NCBI GenBank assembly: GCA_015063225.1
Contig: SUSU01000005.1
Span: 22,117-86,116, forward strand
Reading direction: 5' to 3'
DNA: 64,000 nt
From: Thermoplasmata archaeon
GTDB taxonomy: Archaea; Thermoplasmatota; Thermoplasmata; Methanomassiliicoccales; Methanomethylophilaceae
Part shown: in pieces, positions 39,565 to 47,952 of the stretch
Position numbering within the stretch: position 1 is the stretch's first letter
Layout: each line of letters begins with the position of its first letter
The notes under the pieces: model-generated
What the model saw: the letters and a program-made list of their open reading frames with translations, nothing else
Told to the model about the DNA's origin: nothing
Database searches by the model: none
Made by a program: the position numbers and the translations under genes

Positions 39565-40425
39565 TCAGAATAGTTTCTTCTTCTGATTGCTTACATCGAC
39601 GATCTCAGCGGTGTCGTCCTGCAGAGTGAAGAAGGCAAGCTTCCAGCCCATCTCATCGTACATCTTGATCAGTTCGGGCATCATGTTGGCGACGATGAGC
39701 TTGAGCCTGGGATCCTCGACGAAGACGGCCTTACCGTCCCAGCGGAGGAACTCGGGTCCGACGGAGGCGAGGATCTCGCAGTTCGGGTTGGCCCTGAGCT
39801 GCTTGTAGACGTCCTTGAAGGAGCCCACGGCGAAGAACAGACCGCCGTCGAGGCGGATCTTGAGTCCGAGGACCCTCATCCTGGGCTTGTCGCCGTCGCA
39901 GGTGCCGAGCATGAAGACGCCGGCCTTGCCGAGGAACTCGTCGATGACGTCCATCGCGTCGACCTGGATGGTGAGGGGCTCGACGAGCTGCCTAATCCAG
40001 TCCTTCTCCTCCTCGGAGACGTTGCCGTCTACGGCGCAGACCATGAGGCTGAGGAGGACGATGTTGTCCTTGAGGCCATCGTCGAAGACGCCGATGATGT
40101 CGACCATGGTGTCGATGACATCCTTGTAGGCGGCGGGGTCGTCGAGACCCATCTCCTTGAACATGTCAACGGCCTCCTCGTAGGTGACGTCCTTGCCGGC
40201 CTCGCGGTCGAAGACGGGTTTGATGAGAGCGAACTCCTCCTCGGCGAGAGTGCCGTCGGCAGCGACGGCGGCGAGGATGAAATGCAGGTAGGCGTCGATA
40301 CCGTCGACACCGGACATCTCCATGAGGGCGTTCAGGACCTCGACGGATTTGGCATTGAAGATGGCAGTGAAATCTCCCCTGTCTATCTGCTCGAAGGCTT
40401 CGCATAGTTTGTCGAAAGAGCTCAT
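39565..40425 (-). CDS. TerB-like domain fused to a flavin-binding split-barrel (PNPOx-like) domain
   Basis: This 286-residue protein has two parts. Residues 1-145 are helical with two TerB-like EF-hand-resembling motifs, ILAAVAADGTLAEEEFALI and LMVCAVDGNVSEEEKDWI. Residues about 155-280 form a pyridoxamine-phosphate-oxidase-like barrel (GVFMLGTCDGDKPRMRVLGL, FFAVGSFKDVYKQLRANPNC). TerB domains occur in stress and tellurite-resistance contexts and may bind metal; the barrel usually binds FMN or F420. The combination suggests a redox protein with a metal- or partner-sensing arm. It ends at a hairpin shared with the convergent CobT-like gene and has no co-directional partner. Confidence 0.75.
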   Translation of the reverse strand: MSSFDKLCEAFEQIDRGDFTAIFNAKSVEVLNALMEMSGVDGIDAYLHFILAAVAADGTLAEEEFALIKPVFDREAGKDVTYEEAVDMFKEMGLDDPAAYKDVIDTMVDIIGVFDDGLKDNIVLLSLMVCAVDGNVSEEEKDWIRQLVEPLTIQVDAMDVIDEFLGKAGVFMLGTCDGDKPRMRVLGLKIRLDGGLFFAVGSFKDVYKQLRANPNCEILASVGPEFLRWDGKAVFVEDPRLKLIVANMMPELIKMYDEMGWKLAFFTLQDDTAEIVDVSNQKKKLF

Positions 40426-40596
40426 GTCTATCGTCTCTAGGGTATGCGCCCATATGATAAATGGGACGCTGCCCGCCGGCGTATCGGCAGCCGGAAACGG
40501 GTTTCTAGAGTGTTCTTAAATGGTCTTTAAATGAGTATTACTCAAATTAAAATAATTATGAAAGTAGTAACACCTTAAAAAGGCATTTAAACTAAC
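40426..40596. other. Gap of 170 nt, no gene seen
   Basis: The part next to 40425 should hold the promoter of the TerB-flavin gene. The rest is A+T-rich, with a small palindrome GAGTATTACTC at 40533-40543 and no coding frame. Confidence 0.45.
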
Positions 40597-40932
40597 TTAA
40601 AAACCAGGCTCGGACTCGATGACGTTGTAGTGCGAATCGAGCATATCGAACTCCATCGAGATGCGGTGGTTGCGGCACCTGTTGCACTCGATGGGTTTGT
40701 TCAGGGCGTGCTTGCGGCGGCAGGTGTCGGAATCGATGTCGACGATCCTTCCGCATGCGCAGTAGATCTTGGTGAAACTGTCCAGTCCAGTGCCGGAAAG
40801 CGCACGGATGTGCGTATCCTCGCAGGGAACAAAGGGGTCGAACTGGAATTCAGCGTCCATGGTATCTACCGTTACGGCGCTTGGAAACCTAGGTCCCACC
40901 CTATTTCCAACGTCCTCAAGCTCATCTGACAT
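40597..40932 (-). CDS. Small cysteine-rich zinc-binding protein, unknown function
   Basis: This 111-residue frame has CACGRIVDIDSDTCRRKHALN (split: CAC, then C) followed by ECNRCRNHRI, giving a four-cysteine zinc site near residues 58-90. The N-terminal part is acidic and ends PFVPCEDTHIRALSGTGLDS. The ATG at 40932 fits a TATA element ATATAAAT on the minus strand at about 40963-40971; a second TATA at 40942-40949 would favour an internal start (GTG 40899 or ATG 40860). No family recognised. The zinc site, small size and isolated position fit a regulatory or RNA-associated protein. Confidence 0.6.
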   Translation of the reverse strand: MSDELEDVGNRVGPRFPSAVTVDTMDAEFQFDPFVPCEDTHIRALSGTGLDSFTKIYCACGRIVDIDSDTCRRKHALNKPIECNRCRNHRISMEFDMLDSHYNVIESEPGF

Positions 40933-41140
40933 GATACATATAAACGCTTGTAGGAGGCATTTATATTGACTCCGATGTTGGCATAATTATTGTTGATTAC
41001 TGGGCAAACCTTTAAATATGTCTGGTGTGGACTTTTTGGCCGTTCTGTCATATGGTTTCCGGGATTTCGCGGCCGTCCGCGGCGCCGGAAAAACGCCGTC
41101 CCGACAAAGAATCAAAAACGATAACGCCATCATTCGGAGC

Positions 41141-41701
41141 ATGATGAGGTACACGGAGACGGCCAACATTTCCGACCCCCGTTTCCTCACATTGTACAAC
41201 TCCGCGTTCCCTCCCGAGGAGAGGATCCCGCCCGCTCTGCTAGCTAGGACCTTCGGCCACGGGGGACGCCTGAGATACTACTTCGACTCCGACACCTTCG
41301 TCGGGTTCAGCCTGACCTACGACCACGACGGGGTCCGTTTCATCACCTACATCGCCGTGGTCCCCGAACTGAGGGGCGAAGGATACGGCTCGGAGATCCT
41401 CGATTCCATCGCCTCGGACGGGACGCCGCGCGGGATGTTCCTGACGGCCGAGACCGTGGAGGGGAAGGGCGAGGAGATGAAGCAGAGGAACGACCGCCGC
41501 CGTTTCTACCGCAGGAACGGGTGGAAGCCCACCGGTTTCATAATACCCGGCAAGGTGACGATGGAGGTCTACCAGCTCGACCACGAACTGGCGCCGCCGG
41601 AGATCGTCCGCTGCCGCGAGAGCTTCTATTTCGCACTCGACGGACAATACCGCCGAATCAGAGCTTCAGGTCCTTCAGCTGTCCGAGGACGTAGTCCCTG
41701 A
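41141..41701 (+). CDS. GNAT family acetyltransferase
   Basis: About 186 residues from MMRYTETANISDPRF. The acetyl-CoA loop AVVPELRGEGYGSEILDSIA (R-G-E-G-Y-G) is clear, and RRRFYRRNGWKPTGFII matches the family's FYxxxGF near the end. A longer frame opens at 41018, but there the ATG overlaps a TATA box (TTTAAATA, 41010-41017), so the start at 41141 or 41144 (GGAG about 5 nt upstream of the latter) is preferred, giving a leader of about 100 nt. The gene ends inside the 3' end of the convergent pncB gene, with a 44-nt overlap. Substrate unknown. Confidence 0.75.
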   Translation: MMRYTETANISDPRFLTLYNSAFPPEERIPPALLARTFGHGGRLRYYFDSDTFVGFSLTYDHDGVRFITYIAVVPELRGEGYGSEILDSIASDGTPRGMFLTAETVEGKGEEMKQRNDRRRFYRRNGWKPTGFIIPGKVTMEVYQLDHELAPPEIVRCRESFYFALDGQYRRIRASGPSAVRGRSP

Positions 41702-42848
41702 TCTCGGATGGAGAGCGCTGCTTCTGCACGCGCTTGCCGTTCTTCAGCACGGGGACCTCGATCATCTCCATGGGCGTACCGCAGTCGGCGCACTTCATGT
41801 GCTCGTCGGGACTGAGGGAGACGGCCATGGCGAAGCAGTGTGGGCAGCGGTAGGGGAACTTCCTGCCGGAGAACTTGCCCCTCTTCGAGATGGGCTTCCC
41901 GTCCTTCTCGATGATGTCCATGCCGATGTCGAGGGTCGGGGCGTTGGCGATCGATGTACCGACACCGAAGCCGGAGACGGCGGAGTGCACGATCTCCGCC
42001 ACCGTTTTCTCGTTCAGGCCGCCGGAGGCGATGATGCTGACGTCCTTGTAGCCGTTCACGTCGAGCTCCCAGCGGACCTCGTTGATCAGCTCCTTGAAAT
42101 TGCCCCTCCTGGAGGACGGGGTGTCGAGCCTGACGCCCTTGAGGTCCTTGATGAGCTTGGCGGCGGCCACCGCCGCAGCCCTCTCGTCCTCGAAGGTGTC
42201 GATGAGCATGACGCGGGGGACCTCGGGCTCGATGATCTCGTCGAAGGCCCTGAAGGCGGCCTCGTTGCTCCCCATGACCAGCATGAGGGCGTGGGGGACG
42301 GTGCCCACGGGCTCGGTGCCCGTGAGGTCCGCGCCGAAGCGGGAGGAGACGCCGTCGCATCCCCCGATGTAGCAGGAACGGTCGAGGACGCCGGCGATGC
42401 CGGGGTGCATCCTGCGGTTGCCGAAGGCGAGCACGGACTTCCCCTCCGCGGCTATCTTCACGCGGGCGGAGGCGGTGGCTATGCCGGACGGCTGGCACAC
42501 CATCCCCAGCATGGCGGTCTCGTAGATCCCGAAGTCGCAGTACGCACCGGAGACGTTCATCAGAGGGACGCGCACGGAAGCGGAGTCGCGGGCACGGAAC
42601 ACGGTGCCCTCGGGGATGGCGTAGAGGTCTACCGGCTGTCCCTCCATGAGGCGGATGACCTCCTCGAGGCCGCAGAAGACCGCCCACGGCCATCCGGAGG
42701 GGAGTCCGCCGGAGGTGAACTCGGCGGTCACCTTCACCTTGTCGTTGCCGGTGGCCTCGAGGATCCTCCTGGTCCTCTCGAAGTAGATGTCCATGGTGGT
42801 GCCTTTGCGCACCTCCGCCTCGTCGGCGATGAACAGCCTCTCTGCCAT
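41658..42848 (-). CDS. pncB: Nicotinate phosphoribosyltransferase with C-terminal zinc ribbon
   Basis: This 396-residue enzyme makes nicotinate mononucleotide from nicotinate and PRPP in NAD salvage. Seen: DIYFERTRRILEA, TSGGLPSGWPWAVFCGLEEV, the substrate-binding RRMHPGIAGVLDRSCYIGGCDGVSS (in two parts), LIDTFEDER, VRLDTPSSRRGNF, and ASGGLNEKTVAEIV with the phosphate site. The last 70 residues carry CPHC and CADC, a zinc ribbon characteristic of the archaeal/thermophile type. It starts 1 nt after the enolase stop, so it is the third gene of the unit REC-DUF835, enolase, pncB. Confidence 0.92.
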   Translation of the reverse strand: MAERLFIADEAEVRKGTTMDIYFERTRRILEATGNDKVKVTAEFTSGGLPSGWPWAVFCGLEEVIRLMEGQPVDLYAIPEGTVFRARDSASVRVPLMNVSGAYCDFGIYETAMLGMVCQPSGIATASARVKIAAEGKSVLAFGNRRMHPGIAGVLDRSCYIGGCDGVSSRFGADLTGTEPVGTVPHALMLVMGSNEAAFRAFDEIIEPEVPRVMLIDTFEDERAAAVAAAKLIKDLKGVRLDTPSSRRGNFKELINEVRWELDVNGYKDVSIIASGGLNEKTVAEIVHSAVSGFGVGTSIANAPTLDIGMDIIEKDGKPISKRGKFSGRKFPYRCPHCFAMAVSLSPDEHMKCADCGTPMEMIEVPVLKNGKRVQKQRSPSEIRDYVLGQLKDLKL

Positions 42849-42849
42849 C

Positions 42850-44124
42850 TTACAGCCTCAGAGCGGACTTCCCGGGGAAGACGGCCTTGCTGCCGAGACG
42901 CTCCTCGATCCTGAGGAGGCGGTTGTACTTGGCCGTGCGCTCGCCGCGGCAGGGCGCGCCGGTCTTGATCTGTCCAGTGCCCCATCCGACGGAGAGGTCC
43001 GCGATGGTGGTGTCCTCGGTCTCGCCGGAGCGGTGGGACACGACGACGTTGTATCCGTTGTCGTACGACATGTAACAGGCGTCCTGGGCCTCGGTGAGGG
43101 TACCGATCTGGTTGACCTTCAGGAGGAGGGCGTTGGCCGCGCCGGCCTCGATGCCCATCTTCAGACGCTTGGAGTTGGTGACGAACAGGTCGTCGCCCAC
43201 GATCTGGACCTTGTTGCCGACCTTCTTCGTGAAGGCGGCGGTGGTCTCGAAGTCATTCTCCTGGAAGGGGTCCTCGATGCTGACGAGGGGGAACTGGGAG
43301 ATGACGTCGGCGTAGTGGTCGGCGAGCTCGCCGGGAGTGAGGTAGAGGCCGTCCACATCATACCTGCCATCGTCCTCGTGGAAGAACTCGGAGGAGGCGC
43401 AGTCGATTCCCAGGTAGATGTCCTTGCCGGGGGTGTATCCCGCGGCGGAGATGGCGTCGACGATGGTGCCGAGGGCCTCGGAGACGGTGTTGACCGGGGG
43501 AGCGAAACCTCCCTCGTCGCCGACGTTGATGGCGTTCACGCCGTACTTCTTCTTGAGGATGCCCTTGAGGCTGGCGTAGGTCTCGGCGGCCATGCGGAGG
43601 CACTCCCTGAAGGATTCCGCACCGGCGGGGATGATCATGCACTCCTGCACCCTGAGGTCGCCTCCGGCGTGCTTGCCGCCGTTGATGATGTTGAACATGG
43701 GGACGGGGAGCTTGGCATGGTCCCTGCCGATGTACTCGTAGAGCTCCTGGTTGGAGAGGGCGGCCGCGGCCTGCGCGACGGCGAAGGAGACGGCAGTGGT
43801 GGCGTTCCCGCCCACGGACTTCTTGTTCTCGGTCCCGTCAGCCCTGATCATGGCGGCATCGATACCCGCCTGGTCGCAGGGATCCATCCCGGTGATAGCG
43901 CCGGCGATGGCGGTGCGGATGTTCTTCACGGCGGTCTCGGTACCCTTCCCGCCGTAACGGCTGCCGCCGTCCCTGAGCTCGTGGGCCTCCCACATGCCGG
44001 TCGAAGCGCCGGACGGGGCGATGGCGGTGAACGTCCTTCCCCCGGCGGTGATCTCTGCCTCGACGGTGGGGTTCCCCCTGGAATCGAGTACCTCTCTTGC
44101 CCAAACTTTCTCGATGGTAGCCAT
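42850..44124 (-). CDS. eno: Enolase
   Basis: This 424-residue enzyme interconverts 2-phosphoglycerate and phosphoenolpyruvate. Seen: ARE VLDSRGNPTVEAEI, SGASTGMWEAHELRDGG with the mobile loop, NIINGGKHAGG, GDEGGFAPP with the catalytic glutamate, the metal ligands in IDCASSEF, SIEDPF and VGDDLFVTN, LLKVNQIGTLTE with the catalytic lysine, and SHRSGETED near the C-terminus. It starts 3 nt after the REC-DUF835 gene stop. In this setting it feeds phosphoenolpyruvate to aromatic synthesis and gluconeogenesis. Confidence 0.97.
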   Translation of the reverse strand: MATIEKVWAREVLDSRGNPTVEAEITAGGRTFTAIAPSGASTGMWEAHELRDGGSRYGGKGTETAVKNIRTAIAGAITGMDPCDQAGIDAAMIRADGTENKKSVGGNATTAVSFAVAQAAAALSNQELYEYIGRDHAKLPVPMFNIINGGKHAGGDLRVQECMIIPAGAESFRECLRMAAETYASLKGILKKKYGVNAINVGDEGGFAPPVNTVSEALGTIVDAISAAGYTPGKDIYLGIDCASSEFFHEDDGRYDVDGLYLTPGELADHYADVISQFPLVSIEDPFQENDFETTAAFTKKVGNKVQIVGDDLFVTNSKRLKMGIEAGAANALLLKVNQIGTLTEAQDACYMSYDNGYNVVVSHRSGETEDTTIADLSVGWGTGQIKTGAPCRGERTAKYNRLLRIEERLGSKAVFPGKSALRL

Positions 44125-44127
44125 ATG

Positions 44128-45030
44128 TCAGACCTCTGTTTCGAATACTGTCATCATCTCGGCGAGCATCTTCTTGATGCTCAGGCCGAAGAGCTGTCCG
44201 TTTACGGACGTCATGAATGTGAAGCGCGACTCGGACGGCCGGTCCCTGAGGATGGCCGACAGCGCGCGGAAGGTGCGGTCGAGACCGCAGCGGTTTATGA
44301 CCGCGTCAAGGTCGTCGATGGCGACGACCGTGTCGGGATTGGCATCGGTGAAGTCCCTCACCGCCTGAACCATGGTGCCGAGGGGGTACTCCGAACCACT
44401 GAGGATGAACACGTCGGCACCGCGGTCGAGACCCATACGCTCCTTGGCGACCTTCGGACGGCTGGAGGTCACCACATAGATCTTGTGCCCCGCGTTGGAG
44501 AAGGTGCTGATAGCCCTCCTAACACCAGTGGGCTTCCTCTCATAGAACACATAAGCCCCTCCGGGGGAGATGCCCTTCTTCTCCAGCTCCGCCATGGAAT
44601 CGAGTTTGACCTTGGGGGGCAGGAGGGAGGCGCGGATCTTGTCCGCCTGGCGGGAGTTGACCGAATTCTGGATGGCGGTGACGAGCTCCTCTCCCGTGAA
44701 CGGGAACGGTATCTCGGCCTTGAGGAACATGCAGTCCCCGGGAATCTTCTCACCGACGTGACGGATGACCACGATGGGGGCGTTCCCGGCGCTGCGCGAG
44801 CGGGATTTCGAGGTGGAGTCCTGTGCGGGCGTCACGGCATCGATGAACTCCAGGCCCCTGTGGCCGTCGACGGCCATGTCGAGGATGACGACGTCGTACT
44901 TGGTGCCCCTGTACTCGGAGAGGGCACCGTCAATGGTACCCACGGAGACGGTGCGCGCGTTGACGTTGTTGAGCACCGCGATGATCGCATCACAGACTAT
45001 CCTGCTGTCCTCGATGATGAGAGCCTTCAA
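44128..45030 (-). CDS. Response-regulator receiver domain fused to DUF835
   Basis: This 300-residue protein has an N-terminal receiver (KALIIEDSRIVCDAI with the acidic pocket, KYDVVILDMAVDG with the phospho-acceptor aspartate near residue 51, and MFLKAEIPFPF where the conserved lysine falls). After a helical linker, residues about 155-290 match DUF835 (AYVFYERKPTGVRRAISTFS, VVAIDDLDAVINRCG, RFTFMTSVNG), a RecA-like fold without a full Walker A. The start codon is TTG at 45030, a leaderless position after TTTAATAC on the minus strand. No histidine kinase is adjacent. Co-transcription with enolase and pncB suggests a sensor for central or NAD metabolism, but this is inference. Confidence 0.8.
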   Translation of the reverse strand: MKALIIEDSRIVCDAIIAVLNNVNARTVSVGTIDGALSEYRGTKYDVVILDMAVDGHRGLEFIDAVTPAQDSTSKSRSRSAGNAPIVVIRHVGEKIPGDCMFLKAEIPFPFTGEELVTAIQNSVNSRQADKIRASLLPPKVKLDSMAELEKKGISPGGAYVFYERKPTGVRRAISTFSNAGHKIYVVTSSRPKVAKERMGLDRGADVFILSGSEYPLGTMVQAVRDFTDANPDTVVAIDDLDAVINRCGLDRTFRALSAILRDRPSESRFTFMTSVNGQLFGLSIKKMLAEMMTVFETEV

Positions 45031-45132
45031 GCGTATCCCGTATCCGTCACGCGCGTGCGCGTATTAAAGACCAACCATACCGCCTGTCACCCAGATGCCG
45101 CACATAGCGACAGCTGTACATTGAAAATAAAA

Positions 45133-45151
45133 GGCGGGCACGAGGCCCGCC
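45133..45151 (-). terminator. Terminator of the eL40 gene
   Basis: A 7-bp stem GGCGGGC/GCCCGCC with a 5-nt loop, followed on the minus strand by TTTTATTTTC, about 17 nt after the eL40 stop. Confidence 0.7.
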
Positions 45152-45167
45152 GGAGACAGTGAAAGAA

Positions 45168-45317
45168 TCACTGCTTCCTGCTTTCTTTCGCCTTGGGGCG
45201 CAAGTTGGAGTATCCACACTTGCGGCACTTGGTCGCCTTGGGGGGGTTCGTCGCAGAGCAGTTCATGCAGACGGACTTCTCCAAGAGCCTGTGTTCAGCC
45301 TCTTTGAAGCGTACCAT
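45168..45317 (-). CDS. rpl40e: Large ribosomal subunit protein eL40
   Basis: This 49-residue protein reads [20 protein letters not shown] at the start, with two CxxC pairs (CMNC and CRKC) forming one zinc site and a basic tail KAKESRKQ. It is the archaeal L40e, a late-assembling protein of the large subunit that in eukaryotes is made as a ubiquitin fusion. Length and motif positions match the family. The ATG at 45317 is the only option; the gene is followed by a terminator hairpin. Confidence 0.93.
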   Translation of the reverse strand: MVRFKEAEHRLLEKSVCMNCSATNPPKATKCRKCGYSNLRPKAKESRKQ

Positions 45318-45366
45318 TCAATATTCCTCGAATCGCCCTATCGACAGGTAATATAAAACCCAATCG

Positions 45367-46056
45367 TCACGCGCGTTTCTTCTTGGGCCTGGAGAGGTGC
45401 GTGGACGCGGCGATGTCCTCGGGGGTGCGGTTGCGGAGGAGGAGGCCGGCGATGGTGCACATGATGAGCGCCCCGAGGGTGTCCGCCTCCATGTCCATGA
45501 TCGAGTCGAAGACGCCGTAGGACATGTAATCCGTGCCCGCGACGATGTCGATGTAACCCTCCATGACCTCCCATATTCCGCCGAACGAGATCGATACGAA
45601 GAACAGAACGAACAGGAACCCGGCGGTGCTCCCGTATCTGAGGCCGATGTTGGAATGCTTCATCACGAGGCAGAGAGCCAGGAAGCAGAGCGCGCTGACG
45701 GACATGGACGAACAGGTATGCCCGAGGAAGCCCCACCAGGGCAGCGAATCCTCCTTGTAGAACCCGCAGGTCAGGGAGACGACGTACAGGTAGCAGTCGA
45801 ACGCCAGGATCATGTTGAACCACCAGGGCATGCGGACGAGCCCGGCGAGCCTGAGGGCGGGGACCACGGATATCAGGAGGAAGATCGCGATGTTGCTGAG
45901 GAAGAGGTATTCCGGCGGGTGCTTGTCGGGACCGAGCCCGGGCGCGATGTCCAGGAAGACGGTGATTATGTCGACAACGGTGACGGCGAGCATGACCGCC
46001 CAGAACCCGAGGGTGAACCTCCTGTCGTTCTCAGGGCTCATGGAATCGAGGCTCAT
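45367..46056 (-). CDS. Membrane protein of unknown function (last gene of a five-gene operon)
   Basis: This 229-residue protein has about six hydrophobic segments, among them FWAVMLAVTVVDIITVFL, LFLSNIAIFLLISVVPALRL, ALCFLALCLVMKHS and GALIMCTIAGLLL, and a basic tail RPKKKRA on the cytoplasmic side. No family recognised. Histidine, glutamate and aspartate residues inside the membrane part (WEVMEGYIDIVAG) hint at metal or lipid interaction. The ATG at 46056 overlaps the stop of the next membrane protein gene by 4 nt; the longer frame upstream is antisense-like. Confidence 0.65.
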   Translation of the reverse strand: MSLDSMSPENDRRFTLGFWAVMLAVTVVDIITVFLDIAPGLGPDKHPPEYLFLSNIAIFLLISVVPALRLAGLVRMPWWFNMILAFDCYLYVVSLTCGFYKEDSLPWWGFLGHTCSSMSVSALCFLALCLVMKHSNIGLRYGSTAGFLFVLFFVSISFGGIWEVMEGYIDIVAGTDYMSYGVFDSIMDMEADTLGALIMCTIAGLLLRNRTPEDIAASTHLSRPKKKRA

Positions 46057-46649
46057 TCGCTCCCCTCCAGGGGTACGCGGCAGACCCTCCAGTGCCTTCC
46101 CTTCAGTTTGACCGTAATGAGTATGCCGGCCACCGCCGACATGACCCCGTTGACGAACAGGTACGCGATCTCCATGGAGAAGAAGTACTTCGTGTCGATG
46201 TCGTCGTTGAAGAACACCGCCAGGAACACCCACACGAGCACCATCGAACCGATGCTGAAGAAGATGTTCAGGGCACCGGTGAGTACCCTGTTGAGCACGG
46301 CATCGGCCGCGTTCGCATAAGCGTTCAGGATGAGGTAGCCGTTGGTGAAGGTGACCGTCCAGAGGATGACCCCCTCGATGTGCGAATGGAGACTCTGGCT
46401 CATATCGGTGCTCTCGGTCCAGTTGAGGGCGTACAGGCAGGTCACGGTGGCGAGGATGCAGGCCGCTGCACAGATCACGGGCACGATGAAGGGGACCTTC
46501 CAGCGGCGGCCTTCGATTATGAGCGCGACGGAGGTGAAAAGCGGGAACGCCATCACCGCGGCTATGAGCGCATCCCCTTCCGAGACCGCCATCGCCATGC
46601 ACGCCGCGGACACGGCGAGCAGGAGCAGGGAGGGGAGTACCACTTTCAT
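46053..46649 (-). CDS. Membrane protein of unknown function
   Basis: This 198-residue protein has about six transmembrane segments (LPSLLLLAVSAACMAMAV, LIAAVMAFPLFTSVALII, FIVPVICAAACILATVTCLY, and three more to ILITVKLKG). It ends RVCRVPLEGSE. No family recognised. Its stop overlaps the following membrane gene by 4 nt, and it lies 40 nt after the GT-C glycosyltransferase gene, so the three probably act together at the cell membrane. Confidence 0.65.
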   Translation of the reverse strand: MKVVLPSLLLLAVSAACMAMAVSEGDALIAAVMAFPLFTSVALIIEGRRWKVPFIVPVICAAACILATVTCLYALNWTESTDMSQSLHSHIEGVILWTVTFTNGYLILNAYANAADAVLNRVLTGALNIFFSIGSMVLVWVFLAVFFNDDIDTKYFFSMEIAYLFVNGVMSAVAGILITVKLKGRHWRVCRVPLEGSE

Positions 46650-46689
46650 GGGACGTGGTTACAATCGACTGATAAAAAAACGTAGTGAT

Positions 46690-47952
46690 TCAGGCCTCGG
46701 ATTCGGGCAGGTCCCTGACCGCATAGACCATCATCAGCAGGAGCAGGACGTTGCGGACCACGAGCACCCCGACACCCCACGGGGAGAGGAAATCGTCCGG
46801 CCTCATACCGAAGTTGAAGAGGAAGTTCAGCTGCGTGAAAACCTCCACCAGGGCGAACACCCTGATGATCGCGCACCTCTTGGCCTTCTCCCCCACGTAC
46901 ATCAGGAAAACGAGGACGAAGGGTATCAGCCATATCACGTACTGCGCCGAGAAGACCGCCCCGAACATCATGAACGCGGCGACCGCGAGGAACATGGCGT
47001 TGTAGGAGCGGTGCTCCAGACCGTCCTCCTTCCTCCAGACGAGATACACGTAATACACGAACAGGAAAGCGATGCAGGCGAGCATGAACTTGCTGAGATA
47101 GGGCGAGATGTCGTCCGCTATCCCTCCGACGAGGTTGTCCGAACCGTAGGAGTAGAACACCTCCATGCCGCTTCCGGTGGTGAGACGCACTACCTCGAGG
47201 ATCGAGGCGGCGAACGACTCGATCTCCATGGGGCGGTCGGAGTGGTAGGCGAACATCTGTGAGATGTCCCCGAGCAGTATGAAAGGGACTGCGATGCACA
47301 TCGCCACCAGGAAACCGACGGCGGCGCGGAGGAGTCCGGAGAACTCCTTCCTCCTGATGAGCCAGATGATGAAGAACGGCAGGAGGAGCGCGGGGTAGAG
47401 CTTCAGAAGGGTGCCCAGGGCGAGCATGACCGCAGCCCAGTGGTACCTCTCCTCCATGAAGAAACGGATCGCGAGGATACAGAGGACCACGGGGAAGACG
47501 TCGAAACGGTCGAAGAGGAACTCCGCCATGAGGGCCATGAAGATCGCATAGTACACGCAGGCCTTCCTGGGGTCGTATCCGCGGATGTCGGCGATCCTGC
47601 GGACGGAACGCATCCCCAGCCAGATGAATACCATCACGATTACCAGATACACTGCCTGGTAGACCGCCTCGTTCGCACCGAACAGACGGGGGATGAGGAA
47701 CAGGACGTACGCCAGGGGAGGGTACTCCCAGACGTTCCAGTAATCGTAGACGAACACCTCGTCGGTGTAGGGGAACACGCCGTGCATCATGGCGTCGGCG
47801 TAGGGATAGTAGCCCTCCACGACGCTGGAGTGCATGCCGGCGAACTGCACGACCGCGAATATCACGGCGGCCATGATCCCGAAGAGCCCCATCACGAGGA
47901 GGTCGAACCGCTTCTCGTCGATGGACAGAACGAGATCCATCGGATCCTTCAA
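46690..47952 (-). CDS. GT-C type glycosyltransferase (GT87/DUF2029-like)
   Basis: This 420-residue membrane protein has about ten transmembrane segments. The first external loop contains YYPYADAMMHG and YDYWNVWEYPPLAYVLF, where the acidic pair and the EYPPL motif are typical of polyprenyl-phosphate-sugar-dependent mannosyltransferases of the GT87 family. LGTLLKLYPALLLPFF is a second family signature (K-x-YP). It probably transfers a sugar from a lipid carrier to a lipid or glycan on the outer face. Its start overlaps the stop of the TIM-barrel gene by 4 nt. Confidence 0.75.
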   Translation of the reverse strand: MKDPMDLVLSIDEKRFDLLVMGLFGIMAAVIFAVVQFAGMHSSVVEGYYPYADAMMHGVFPYTDEVFVYDYWNVWEYPPLAYVLFLIPRLFGANEAVYQAVYLVIVMVFIWLGMRSVRRIADIRGYDPRKACVYYAIFMALMAEFLFDRFDVFPVVLCILAIRFFMEERYHWAAVMLALGTLLKLYPALLLPFFIIWLIRRKEFSGLLRAAVGFLVAMCIAVPFILLGDISQMFAYHSDRPMEIESFAASILEVVRLTTGSGMEVFYSYGSDNLVGGIADDISPYLSKFMLACIAFLFVYYVYLVWRKEDGLEHRSYNAMFLAVAAFMMFGAVFSAQYVIWLIPFVLVFLMYVGEKAKRCAIIRVFALVEVFTQLNFLFNFGMRPDDFLSPWGVGVLVVRNVLLLLMMVYAVRDLPESEA

